Shown here: positions 1 through 7,823 of the stretch, one piece after another | Layout of the letters: each line of letters begins with the position of its first letter | Position numbering within the stretch: the first letter of the stretch is position 1 | Source: Rhodobacterales bacterium LSUCC0031 | GTDB taxonomy: Bacteria > Pseudomonadota > Alphaproteobacteria > Rhodobacterales > Rhodobacteraceae | Assembly: GCA_015689735.1 (NCBI GenBank) | Contig: WVSP01000004.1 | Location: 62,001 to 126,000, forward strand | Length of the DNA stretch: 64,000 bases | Direction of reading: 5' to 3' | Position numbers and translations under genes: made by a program | Notes under the pieces: model-generated | Database searches by the model: none | The model's input: only the letters and a program-made list of their open reading frames with translations | What the model was told of the DNA's origin: nothing

Positions 1-1
1 A

Positions 2-1150
2 TGGGTGTTCCGGTTCAGCTTGAAGGGCCAACCGCAGAGGGAAATGGGCATGGGCGCCTTCCCTGCCACCACGCTCGCCCAAGCGCGCCAGAAGGCGGCA
101 GCAGCGCGGGAGCTGATTGGCCAAGGGATTGACCCCATCGAGGCAGCGGCACGGGATGCCGCAGCTGCACGCGCAAAGTTGGATGCCGAAGCAGCGGAGG
201 TCACGACCTTCGGTCGATACGCCGAAGAGATTTTCCTGCCCACTGTCCTGCCCAACTTCAGCAATGCAGCGCACATCCAGCAGTGGAGGGCCACATTCCA
301 AACGCATGCCTCCAGCATAAGTGACATTCCGCTCACCGACATCACCCGCGAGCATATCTTGGGGGTGTTGAAGCCGATCTGGGTCGCCAAGAGCGTTACC
401 GCGAGCCGCAGCCGGGAGCGTATTGAACGGCTGTTCAGCCATGCAATCCAGAACGGGTTTTTCAGCGGCGACAATCCAGCTGCTTGGGTGCTGTTCAATG
501 CCACACTGCCGGCACCCCGCAAGCTCACCCGTGGCCATCACGCCAGCATTCCGCACGATGAGATCGCCCTCTTTATAGAAAAGCTACGAGGGCGGCAGTC
601 TGAGAGTACCGCGGCTCTAATGCTTGAATGGATCGTACTGTCTGCATGTCGAACAGGTGAAGCACGCTTCGCGACATGGGCCGAGGTGGACCTCGAAAGA
701 ATGGTTTGGGCTGTGCCAGCCGCGCGCATGAAGATGCGGCGTGACCATGTCGTACCAATTACCGCGCGGATGCTTGAGGTTCTCTTGGAAGCCAAAAAGC
801 GCCTCGGACGCCCCCACACCCCCAGCGATTGGCTGTTCCCCGGACCTCGGATTATCAAACCGCTGAGTGAGATGGCCGGCCTTCAGCAGCTGACGCGCAT
901 GGGGTACGGCCAATTCACGGTGCATGGAATGAGGGCCACATTTAAGGGCTGGGCTGCAACCTCCAGCGAGTTCCCCCGCGAACTGATAGAGGAACAGCTC
1001 GCGCACCAGCTCGGAACGGTGGAGCGGGCATACATGCGGGTCCATGCGGTGGAGCGCAGGCGTGCAATGATGGAAGCATGGGCCGCGCACCTTTCGGGAC
1101 ACGCCGCGGTCTCAAACGCCGACAACGTACTTCAGCTTCGTTCGCGTTGA
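2..1150 (+). CDS. P4-type tyrosine recombinase/integrase, 5' end cut by window edge
   Basis: Site-specific integrase of the DUF4102 (P4 integrase) type that would insert and excise the element. The reading frame is open from the first bases (W-V-F-R-F), so the true start lies upstream; the visible part is about 382 codons. The first 60 residues match the end of the DUF4102 N-terminal domain, followed by a SAM-like core-binding domain (about 65-165) and the catalytic domain. Counting from the GTG at 5, catalytic residues are visible: R216 (SACRTGE), H307 and R310 (HGMR), H334 and nucleophile Y343 (RAYMR). The recombinase therefore appears intact in its C-terminal part. An unknown gene follows 9 bp downstream. 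Confidence 0.93.
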   Translation, partial: WVFRFSLKGQPQREMGMGAFPATTLAQARQKAAAARELIGQGIDPIEAAARDAAAARAKLDAEAAEVTTFGRYAEEIFLPTVLPNFSNAAHIQQWRATFQTHASSISDIPLTDITREHILGVLKPIWVAKSVTASRSRERIERLFSHAIQNGFFSGDNPAAWVLFNATLPAPRKLTRGHHASIPHDEIALFIEKLRGRQSESTAALMLEWIVLSACRTGEARFATWAEVDLERMVWAVPAARMKMRRDHVVPITARMLEVLLEAKKRLGRPHTPSDWLFPGPRIIKPLSEMAGLQQLTRMGYGQFTVHGMRATFKGWAATSSEFPRELIEEQLAHQLGTVERAYMRVHAVERRRAMMEAWAAHLSGHAAVSNADNVLQLRSR

Positions 1151-1159
1151 GATCGCGTC

Positions 1160-1741
1160 ATGACGATGCCAAAGAGCTTCCAAGACGAACTGAGCAACCT
1201 CGACGAGTTATGGCTTGGCCGGCAAGCTGAGAACCAGTCACCTGAAGAACTGGCGGCTGAGGTAATCGGATACATTCTTGCCCGAGAGCAATTGCGCCAC
1301 CGCGTCAAGCCGGACACGCCAGCTTCAGCTGCAATAGACCAACGAACGCTTGCGATACTGGAAAAGCCAGACATGCTCGATCCAGCCCATTCTGTGTTCG
1401 AGGTCTTTATCCGACGGCTTTCACGGCACCCAGCAGATGCTATTCAGTATCTTACCAAACATGTTGAAGACCGGAGCGCAAAACTATCAAAAATTGCCCA
1501 GAACCCTCGTCCAAAAAGGCGAGATGAGATCATGGTGGCAATCTTTGATTGCCTGGAAGGCAACCCATCGGCGACCGCCAAAGAGGTCGGGGCATATCTC
1601 CGTGTCCATCCCAACATCCAATTGAGCGACGGTATCTACCGCCACGAGGGCGACGCTTCCACCATGCGCGAAGGGCTTTTAGATAAACGTGTATCTTCGG
1701 CAAGAAAAAGCTTAAGAAAATTTCGGGCTAACGGCCGTTAG
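1160..1741 (+). CDS. Unknown accessory protein following the integrase
   Basis: Protein of 193 residues that I do not recognise. It is hydrophilic, mainly predicted helical, with no signal peptide or membrane segment, and a basic C-terminus (RKSLRKFRANGR). A segment around residues 115-150 (DEIMVAIFDCLEGNPSATAKEVGAYL) looks like a winged-helix fragment, so a DNA-binding role is possible but not shown. It starts 9 bp after the integrase stop, so the two are probably co-transcribed. Its last codons contain part of the palindrome at 1727-1742, so that potential operator overlaps the gene's 3' end. ATG at 1160 is used; a second ATG follows at 1166. Confidence 0.6.
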   Translation: MTMPKSFQDELSNLDELWLGRQAENQSPEELAAEVIGYILAREQLRHRVKPDTPASAAIDQRTLAILEKPDMLDPAHSVFEVFIRRLSRHPADAIQYLTKHVEDRSAKLSKIAQNPRPKRRDEIMVAIFDCLEGNPSATAKEVGAYLRVHPNIQLSDGIYRHEGDASTMREGLLDKRVSSARKSLRKFRANGR

Positions 1742-1764
1742 CACGATTTCATTACCGTTAGCAC
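1727..1764. promoter_or_regulatory. Palindrome plus direct repeat of CCGTTAGC upstream of the HTH gene
   Basis: GCTAACGGCCGTTAGC at 1727-1742 is a perfect 16-bp palindrome. The right arm, extended as CCGTTAGCACG, is repeated at 1755-1765, exactly 20 bp (two helical turns) further on. The array ends 18 bp before the ATG at 1783 of the AlpA/excisionase-like gene. Further CCGTTAGC copies lie at 2037-2044 and 4024-4031. Helical phasing and position suggest binding sites for the HTH protein or for element replication; this role is inferred. Confidence 0.55.
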
Positions 1765-1782
1765 GTCCTCGTTCACTTGCGA

Positions 1783-1998
1783 ATGAGGACGAACATGCGC
1801 GAAAAACTTCCGCCCCCGAAACTGGCCTTCGGCATTAATGAGGCCGCTCACTCCCTGAGCGTGGGCCGAACGAAAATCTACTGTCTCATCAACGAAGGCG
1901 TTCTTAGGTCCATCAAGATCGGGGGGAGGCGCCTCGTTTGTGCCGAAAGCCTACACCAGTTGCTGAAAGCTAAGCAGCCGGGGTGCGCCAATGACTAA
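1783..1998 (+). CDS. AlpA/excisionase-like helix-turn-helix protein
   Basis: Small DNA-binding protein of the HTH_17/MerR-like excisionase family, 71 residues from ATG 1783 (67 from the ATG at 1795). The core shows the family pattern: a leading GINEAAHSLSVGRTKIYCLI helix-turn-helix followed by a short wing (GVLRSIKIGGRRLV). In P4-type elements and Gram-negative phage satellites such AlpA proteins activate excision and transcription. The palindrome and direct repeat immediately upstream (1727-1764) are candidate targets. Its 3' end overlaps the next gene by 8 bp, so translation is probably coupled. The exact start is uncertain. Confidence 0.82.
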   Translation: MRTNMREKLPPPKLAFGINEAAHSLSVGRTKIYCLINEGVLRSIKIGGRRLVCAESLHQLLKAKQPGCAND

Positions 1999-2317
1999 AG
2001 CACACGCTGTAGCACCGCATTTGGCACACCGATGCACCGTTAGCGGCCCGCACCGCGAAACCGACGACAACTACACGCATATCGTCGCGCGCCTGAACGA
2101 CCGCTATCGAGTCATCCGGTGCAAAGACGACATCCAATCGATCATCCAAAAGCGTGATGGCTTCCGGAATGGGCAATCAAGGTGGGTGGGGAGCAGCTAT
2201 TGCTTGCAACCAGAAACTGTCTACCGGCTAGTTCTCAAGCACTGCGGCATCGTTGATGCTGCTGAGCTTGAAAAGGTTCAAAGCCTAAGTCGGGGGAGCG
2301 AGTGTCATGACCGCTGA
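1991..2317 (+). CDS. Small unknown protein of the element
   Basis: Protein of 108 residues overlapping the HTH gene by 8 bp and the primase-polymerase gene by 11 bp, which places it in one operon with both. I do not recognise a named domain. The middle (RYRVIRCKDDIQSIIQKR, then WVGSSYC) resembles short orphan proteins that often accompany integrases and primases in alphaproteobacterial elements, but I cannot assign a function. There is no signal peptide or membrane segment. A CCGTTAGC copy lies inside its coding sequence at 2037. Confidence 0.6.
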   Translation: MTKAHAVAPHLAHRCTVSGPHRETDDNYTHIVARLNDRYRVIRCKDDIQSIIQKRDGFRNGQSRWVGSSYCLQPETVYRLVLKHCGIVDAAELEKVQSLSRGSECHDR

Positions 2318-3377
2318 CCCCAACAGCCGGCAAGACCAGTTGATCGCCGAGCTGCACCGACTGCGCGGCATGGGACTGGAAGTGGTGCCAGTTTCAGAGA
2401 AACAGGCGTTGGTACCCTTCAAGGACCGCCCTTCTCTTCCAACAAGCAAAATTGAGGCGTTCATCAGGGATGGCGAAGCAACAGGCCTTGGCCTGCGCCT
2501 CGGCGGCTTGACCGTGATCGATATTGATGTCCCCGACCCATCGTGGGTAACGAAGGCAGAGGCGCGGTTCGGCAAGACAGACGTGCGGGTGCGTACGCCA
2601 TCCGGCGGCATTCACCTTTATTATGCGGGGCAGCTTGACCACCCACCAAACCTGAAGTCCGAAGGCTGGCCCGTCGACTTCAAGACTGGCCGCAACCAAT
2701 ATGTTGTGACCAGTGCGTCTTGGCGGGCGGATGGACGTTCTTACCGGGTCGAAGGCTCTGCCATTGCAGCAGGCGCGCTGCCACCAATCCGAGACAATGA
2801 AGCCGCCTCCACGCCGATACGCCACCGACAGCAAGGTGCCGCCAAGTCAAAGTCATCGGCGGCACCGGACGCGGTGGTGGCTGTAGGTCAGCGCCATGAC
2901 TACCTAGTTGGCCGTGGCAAGCTTCTCGCCAGAAATGCCAAATCCGAGAGCGAACTTCTGGACGCGCTGAGGCGCGTGTTCGAAGCAGAATGTGACAAGT
3001 CCACTCCTCTCGAAACCGGTGAATTGGAAGGGATCGCAGAGTGGTGCTGGAACCTTCAACAGAAGGGTCTGAACTTCGTCCCGGGCGAAAGTTACGTGAG
3101 CATGCCGCGGTGGGTGATGGAGGCGTTACGCGGCAATAGCCGCGCGCAGCACCTCGCCTTAGTCATCTACCAGCTCCATGGCGGTCAACCTGGCAAGGCA
3201 TTCTGCCTTGACCATAAGGGCATGCGTGATGCCGGATGGACAGACCTCGGCAGAGATGGTTTCCGCAGCGCCTTAGGGGCGCTGCTCAATGCAGGTGTTA
3301 TCTCAGTGCAAAAACAATATGTGCGAGCTGAAAAGAAAACTCGATTCAAGCTCTCCCCAAAACCCCACAGCCTCTAG
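2307..3377 (+). CDS. Primase-polymerase (Prim-Pol) replication protein
   Basis: Bifunctional DNA primase/polymerase-like protein of 356 residues, expected to start replication of the element. The N-terminal Prim-Pol domain spans about residues 1-160 and carries the metal-binding hDhD motif (D72, D74 in VIDIDVPD), the sxH motif (H103 in GGIHLYY) and a third acidic residue (D124 in VDFKTGR). Residues 170-250 are a linker; the C-terminal part (about 255-350) looks like a winged-helix DNA-binding module. No helicase domain is attached. A strong Shine-Dalgarno (GGGGGAG, 2292-2298) precedes the ATG. It closes the forward operon of the element. Confidence 0.82.
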   Translation: MTADPNSRQDQLIAELHRLRGMGLEVVPVSEKQALVPFKDRPSLPTSKIEAFIRDGEATGLGLRLGGLTVIDIDVPDPSWVTKAEARFGKTDVRVRTPSGGIHLYYAGQLDHPPNLKSEGWPVDFKTGRNQYVVTSASWRADGRSYRVEGSAIAAGALPPIRDNEAASTPIRHRQQGAAKSKSSAAPDAVVAVGQRHDYLVGRGKLLARNAKSESELLDALRRVFEAECDKSTPLETGELEGIAEWCWNLQQKGLNFVPGESYVSMPRWVMEALRGNSRAQHLALVIYQLHGGQPGKAFCLDHKGMRDAGWTDLGRDGFRSALGALLNAGVISVQKQYVRAEKKTRFKLSPKPHSL

Positions 3378-3671
3378 TCTTACTATTAGCATACGGATTT
3401 CCGTTCGTTGTGTGTGGAAGTGCCGGTGGAGCGGGCGGAGACCCGCGAAATACAGGAGGACACCCCTGACCTTCAGATGGGCGCCGGCCGGTGGTTGCGG
3501 CGCCTCTGGTGCCTGTCTGCTCGCATCCGCAGCCACAGAGTGATTAGTATCTGACATAAGGATCGAGGCCCGTCGAAAGCAATGGGAGTGCCGGTGCAGC
3601 GGGCTGCTTGCCAAGCCGATGGGTGGTATGCCCGCGACAGATGATGCCGGCCTACCGGCGGTTGCAGGCGC
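3378..3671. other. Non-coding gap between primase and terS with an imperfect repeat
   Basis: No convincing gene is seen between these convergent genes. An 18-bp sequence, AGTGCCGGTGGAGCGGGC at 3419-3436, recurs with one mismatch at 3587-3604. The first copy also holds a small hairpin (GCGGG/CCCGC, 3431-3446). Such repeats could belong to a replication origin or packaging site of the element, but nothing in the sequence proves it. Confidence 0.4.
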
Positions 3672-4259
3672 TCAAATACCGATGGACGCGTCGGGGGCAT
3701 TATACGAATACAGCGCCAGCCTCTGGCGGATCGCGATCTCGATTTCATCTGCGGACCGGTCGGTGACATCGGCCGTTTCGATGCGCTCGACGAACATACC
3801 AAGATGCTTGGCGATCAGCTCCAAGTTTCGCGTACGGACGGCTGGCGGGATTTCCTCGATGCGGATCACTGGGTTCCCGTCTGCATCAATCTCGCGATGC
3901 ACAATCTTGGGTTGTGCAAGCTGCTTCCATCCCTCAACCACGAACTGCGACAGGCAGGCCGCCTGCATGCGCCGTTCATCCTCTTTCTGCGCGGCAAGCT
4001 GCTGTAACCTTGCTCTCACCTTACCGTTAGCCGCCAATTGAGATGCTCTGGCCCAGATTGTGGCATCAGCCATTGCTGCAGCATCGTATACTGCGCGATA
4101 TGCAGTGCTAAAATTTGCACCTGCAATGATTTCTTGTGCAAAAGATTCCTGCTTTTCGGTCAGCCCCGTCTCAGGGTTAGCCGCGGACCGGCTCTTCTTG
4201 ATCGGTTCGACGGCCGGCAGTACCTCGAAATTTGGTTGAAACGACGCGACAGACTTCAT
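3672..4259 (-). CDS. Terminase small subunit-like protein (TerS)
   Basis: DNA-packaging recognition protein of the Terminase_2 type, 195 residues from the ATG at 4259. The typical core is visible at about residues 35-100: LTEKQESFAQEII, then AYRAVYDAA and SQLAANGKVRARLQQL. The C-terminal stretch RNLELIAKHLGMFVER is common in TerS proteins. A longer in-frame reading to 4634 exists, but the ATG at 4259 has a good Shine-Dalgarno (GGAGG, spacing about 6) and an AT-rich promoter-like region behind it. No large terminase follows, which fits a satellite that redirects a helper phage's packaging motor. It lies opposite to the replication operon. Confidence 0.72.
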   Translation of the reverse strand: MKSVASFQPNFEVLPAVEPIKKSRSAANPETGLTEKQESFAQEIIAGANFSTAYRAVYDAAAMADATIWARASQLAANGKVRARLQQLAAQKEDERRMQAACLSQFVVEGWKQLAQPKIVHREIDADGNPVIRIEEIPPAVRTRNLELIAKHLGMFVERIETADVTDRSADEIEIAIRQRLALYSYNAPDASIGI

Positions 4260-4277
4260 GCGGCACCTCCACTTATT

Positions 4278-4290
4278 GTTATAATATAAC
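4278..4290 (-). promoter_or_regulatory. AT-rich palindrome upstream of terS
   Basis: GTTATA-A-TATAAC is a perfect inverted repeat around one base, 18 bp upstream of the terS ATG and next to its Shine-Dalgarno. It sits in the only strongly AT-rich stretch of this region. It may act as the -10 region and/or a repressor operator for terS; the function is inferred. Confidence 0.4.
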
Positions 4291-4393
4291 ATAATTAAGG
4301 TGGAGAGTGAACCATGGCGTAGTCGCGCCGCTGGCACCGGTAAAAGTGCAGATGCACTTTCGGCATAGCCGGTGCGTTTCGCCCGGCGTTCGG

Positions 4394-4677
4394 TCAGAAA
4401 CGACCTTTGTAAAGCGTGAAGAACATATAGCCGAACGATGCGAACCAAAGCAGCGCAGCAGGCCCTGAGAGGGCCTCTGGCGCGCCGGGATGAATGAAAA
4501 ACACCGGCAGCATGATAAGCAAAACGAAGGCCACCAGCTGGCGCTTTGTGAGCATCTCGGTCAGGCGCCGGATGTTTCCGCAATGCGGGCATTGCCGTGA
4601 CCGCCCGGAGATGCCTTTTCCACAAGCTGGGCATGGCGTGATGCCGTCACGCGTCAGGGGGCGCGGTTGGGCGCCAT
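4394..4677 (-). CDS. Small zinc-ribbon membrane protein with a frame disruption near its 5' end
   Basis: The minus strand encodes about 90 residues: a zinc ribbon with two CPxCG knuckles (CPACG and CPHCG, ten residues between them), then two membrane segments (VAFVLLIMLPVFFI and AALLWFASFGYMFF) and the end KGRF. No ATG is in this frame. An ATG with an excellent Shine-Dalgarno (AAGGA, 4675-4677) reads M-A-P-N-R-A-P and stops. It would be in frame if the run of five C (4657-4661) had six. This is either a one-base deletion, a sequence error, a translational frameshift, or a CTG start. Function unknown; it lies between the terS and lyase-like genes on the same strand. Confidence 0.6.
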
Positions 4678-4906
4678 CCCCTTTCCTTCACCACACGACA
4701 TCTATCCCTTAAACTTGTTGAGAGCGTCACGGCAGCGTCGCCCCTCGACCCGTCGCTTGTGCAAGACGATGCGAACCAGAAGACCTGCCACATAAAGGCA
4801 TCAATAATTAACGAAGCAACCAGCGTGACAAAATAAAACGCTGTTTCTAACGCCTATGGAAAAAGACAGTCTAAACTTGCACTATTAAATTCTGTCGTGA
4901 CGTAAA

Positions 4907-7429
4907 CTACTTGAACTCAACTGATCCAGCCGCTCGCATCCAAGCATAAAGCTGCGTTTCGACAGTTAGCGGCATAGGCCTAGTAAAGATGCAATCAACG
5001 AGCTCTTGCCACGAACGATCTTCATAATTGATTGGAATGTCCAAAACATTCGCATCTATTTCATGATTTGCACTGCAGCGACGTTGTGCCTCACGCAAAT
5101 AACGAAAAAATTCAGGGTTCTCCCAACTCAATCGATCAAACTCAAGGCCCAACGAAATGCCACCTGTGTCGTTTCTGTAGAAATTGAGGGTTCCAAAAAA
5201 AACTGTATCCCCATCGTCATTCTGTACCTCAACCCAAACGCGATATTTTGTATCTCCATTTCTGATGGTGACTGTTTCTGTAATTTCATATGATTCAAGA
5301 AACAAACCAAGATCAACAGCGCCAGAAAAGTATTCGTTAAACCAACGCGTCTGATCAATATTTAAAGAATTTTGAAAAGTCACTTCTCCGCGACTTTCCT
5401 CCACTCTGACTTCATTAAAATTTTCGTTCAAAAAATTAGAAATGAACAAGATCACATTGTAGATTTCTAGCGCACCAAGATCATCTGAAAAGGCTGCAAG
5501 GCAGTCCATTATCCTTTCAAAACCGTACTCGCGAAAATCGATCGGAACGTCTATTGTATCGCCATCAGGGACCTCAAGAACATTACATTCATTCTGAACT
5601 GCAATCCACGCATTTTGAAAACTTGCATTACTTTCAAGAAGCCAGCCCAAGTCTATAGTAAGCTTGTGCAGACCATTTGCATCTTCCACCAAAGTTACGC
5701 TATCATTGAAAATTAATTGGCCCGTTCGATTGTCTATGACAGAAAGAGTTACTCTATACCTATTCCGACCAAAAATATCCGATCTGGAAGCGCCCGTAGA
5801 TAAATCTAATACTGAGAAAATGCTGAGGTCAGATTTTCTAATCGCGCCTCTGAACCAATCACTCATCTCTTGCATTTCTTCATTAGACCAATCCTCAGAA
5901 ATTATACGATCGCTTTCTGTCAATAGGCTGATATTAGCGTTGAATATCTCAAACGGAGTAATTGAGAAGTACCCCTCACCTATGAAATGATCCGCTTCGA
6001 TCTCATTATATCCAATTCGCTCAATCAAGTTTGGGTAATAGGTCGATATAAACTGAGTTGCCCAATTTGCAACTCTGCTCTCTGTGGGAATTTGTGGATG
6101 ATCAATTGAGCCAACCGCATTAATCAGAAATTCGTTATGGGTTGCATAGGGCGAGCGCCCACATCCAGATGCTCCGATCCCTTTCTCTGCAATATGGTTT
6201 GAAATGGTTACATCATTATACTGCTGCAGCAAACGTTCATACGCTTCGTGAACATGACTGCCGTGACGCGTTTGATAACTCAAAAGATCAAATCCAGCGA
6301 CTTTCAAAATTTCAACATTCATCGAAAAAAGTTTACTAGTATCCCATAAGTAGCCGAGGGCAAAGCAGCCTTTCGCAGAAGTTGGAACGAAGAAACCATC
6401 TGTGTCAATCATGCTCAATGTATATTCTAAATCCCATAGACCTTTTGCCCACAACGCTTCGTTTTGCGTAACAATGGCTAGAGCCAACTCTGCAGCAGCA
6501 AATCTTAGACGAACAGTTCCACAGTTATTTACTCTGTGTATACTTTCGGATAACTCAGAGGGCTGATATATCGGGCAGTTTAAAATTCGCCCGTCGCCAT
6601 CTAATTCGAATCGCTCTATCAGTGCCTTTCTGATAAAAAATTGCTGTATCGTTTCATGTTGGCTATCAGAAAGGTCAAATTCATCAATATTAACAGCATA
6701 AAAGGTTATAAACGGCGCTAAAATTCCCGGCAAATGATAATAACTAGGGTTACTATCTTTGCCATCTCCATGCCGCGGAATCCAACGGTCTTCCTCAGCG
6801 GATGCCATTGCCAAAAAAAGATTACCAAATTTTTCAATACCATCATCAAAATTTACAATTGCATTTCTAGTATAGTACGACTGACACCGAACAAGGTCCT
6901 GTTCTTTTTGACTCGGGGTCGAAGTGATTTCAAAATTCAAGAGTATCTCAAAGCATCGTTCTTGATTTAATATCTCACCACTCACCCCCAACCCACTCCA
7001 TAGTTTCGAAACATAGGCATGGTTATAACGATACCTGTTCTCACGGTAGCTTCTATATCGCCCGTAATCATTTAATATTCTATTGGTATCCGGGAGCCGC
7101 ACGCGCAACAGCTCACTACCTTGCAAGTGTGAATCAAAATATTGAAGAGCCTCTATACTAAAGATGGACAGCTCAGTATTTTCAACAATCCCATCAAGAA
7201 TTAATTCATTTTCTTTTGGAATTTCTTTGCCTTTGCCTTGAAAGAATTCAATAACGGCTTGATTTGTATTTGGCCCCCAAATTCCGTCGGCCACCCCCGC
7301 GTTATATCCGAAATAATTTAACGAATTTTGTATCGCCCGCGTGGTCTCATCAGCGATAGTAGGAGATGCCACACTGATCGATGTAGCGAAAGAAATTATG
7401 AAAAGGAATTTATACATTTCGTCATCCAA
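4907..7429 (-). CDS. Secreted protein with peptidoglycan-binding domain and alginate-lyase-like region
   Basis: Large exported protein of 840 residues (836 from the second ATG at 7417, which gives a cleaner signal peptide, MYKFLFIISFATSISVASP). Residues about 30-65 form a peptidoglycan-binding_1 repeat (LNYFGYNAGVADGIWGPNT). The middle, about 285-420, resembles the alpha/alpha-toroid of alginate lyases: NNCG, a helix with an AELALAI core, then IDTDGFFVP, GCFALGYLWDTSKL and a G-F-D-L-L-S-Y segment. Catalytic residues could not be assigned. The C-terminal 300 residues are unrecognised. The gene is visibly AT-rich, unlike all its neighbours, a strong sign of recent transfer. It may degrade an acidic polysaccharide; this is inferred. 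Confidence 0.6.
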   Translation of the reverse strand: MDDEMYKFLFIISFATSISVASPTIADETTRAIQNSLNYFGYNAGVADGIWGPNTNQAVIEFFQGKGKEIPKENELILDGIVENTELSIFSIEALQYFDSHLQGSELLRVRLPDTNRILNDYGRYRSYRENRYRYNHAYVSKLWSGLGVSGEILNQERCFEILLNFEITSTPSQKEQDLVRCQSYYTRNAIVNFDDGIEKFGNLFLAMASAEEDRWIPRHGDGKDSNPSYYHLPGILAPFITFYAVNIDEFDLSDSQHETIQQFFIRKALIERFELDGDGRILNCPIYQPSELSESIHRVNNCGTVRLRFAAAELALAIVTQNEALWAKGLWDLEYTLSMIDTDGFFVPTSAKGCFALGYLWDTSKLFSMNVEILKVAGFDLLSYQTRHGSHVHEAYERLLQQYNDVTISNHIAEKGIGASGCGRSPYATHNEFLINAVGSIDHPQIPTESRVANWATQFISTYYPNLIERIGYNEIEADHFIGEGYFSITPFEIFNANISLLTESDRIISEDWSNEEMQEMSDWFRGAIRKSDLSIFSVLDLSTGASRSDIFGRNRYRVTLSVIDNRTGQLIFNDSVTLVEDANGLHKLTIDLGWLLESNASFQNAWIAVQNECNVLEVPDGDTIDVPIDFREYGFERIMDCLAAFSDDLGALEIYNVILFISNFLNENFNEVRVEESRGEVTFQNSLNIDQTRWFNEYFSGAVDLGLFLESYEITETVTIRNGDTKYRVWVEVQNDDGDTVFFGTLNFYRNDTGGISLGLEFDRLSWENPEFFRYLREAQRRCSANHEIDANVLDIPINYEDRSWQELVDCIFTRPMPLTVETQLYAWMRAAGSVEFK

Positions 7430-7742
7430 TCCATGCTAACAGTCTCCATGTGGCGTTGAGCCTGTTTCAATGATTGCTTGAACCAGCCAGTGGGACAAGC
7501 TCTTTTTTGGTAGAGCGACGCCTTTGCAGTAAAAGCGGGCTGGAGTCGGACGGATAGGTCGGCGACGGGATTGCGTCGGAACCTTTCAGACCATGAGACA
7601 GAGCTGTACTTTCGATTTTATTTGTGGCATGGGTCACATTCATTCGTGGAGCGTGCCATCCGATTGAGTACATGGAAGGTGCCGGTCAGGTCATTCTGGG
7701 CGCGCACCAACACACCTTCGATAGTCGGAGTAGACCAGCGTC
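7430..7742. other. Gap between lyase-like gene and IS3 element
   Basis: No supported gene is seen. The first 30 bases hold the Shine-Dalgarno (GGAGA) and probable promoter of the minus-strand lyase-like gene. The remainder returns to higher GC and is probably scrambled remnant DNA next to the IS. Confidence 0.4.
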
Positions 7743-7768
7743 TGAGCTGCTCCCCGAAAATCGGACAG
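7743..7768 (+). repeat. Left terminal inverted repeat of the IS3 element
   Basis: Begins TGAGCTGCTCCCC and ends GGACAG. It pairs with the reverse complement of 9002-9027, where the equivalent parts read TGAGCTACTCCCC and GGACAG. Confidence 0.85.
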
Positions 7769-7823
7769 TGACGTAAGCTACGATCTGACGTCTGCTGGTC
7801 TCCGAGAACGAGGAGATCAGACT

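Noticed and set aside
4260-4634. 125-residue N-terminal extension of the terS frame
   Set aside because: The extension overlaps the zinc-ribbon gene in another frame and lacks protein-like pattern; the ATG at 4259 has its own ribosome-binding site.
4702-4791. 29-codon minus-strand frame ending in a basic tail (HKRRVEGRRCRDALNKFKG)
   Set aside because: It looks like the end of a membrane protein, but there is no start signal and the upstream hydrophobic stretch is in another frame; probably a decayed remnant, too short to call.
7467-7673. 68-residue minus-strand frame upstream of the lyase-like gene
   Set aside because: No ribosome-binding site, no recognisable pattern, and located in scrambled DNA beside the IS.
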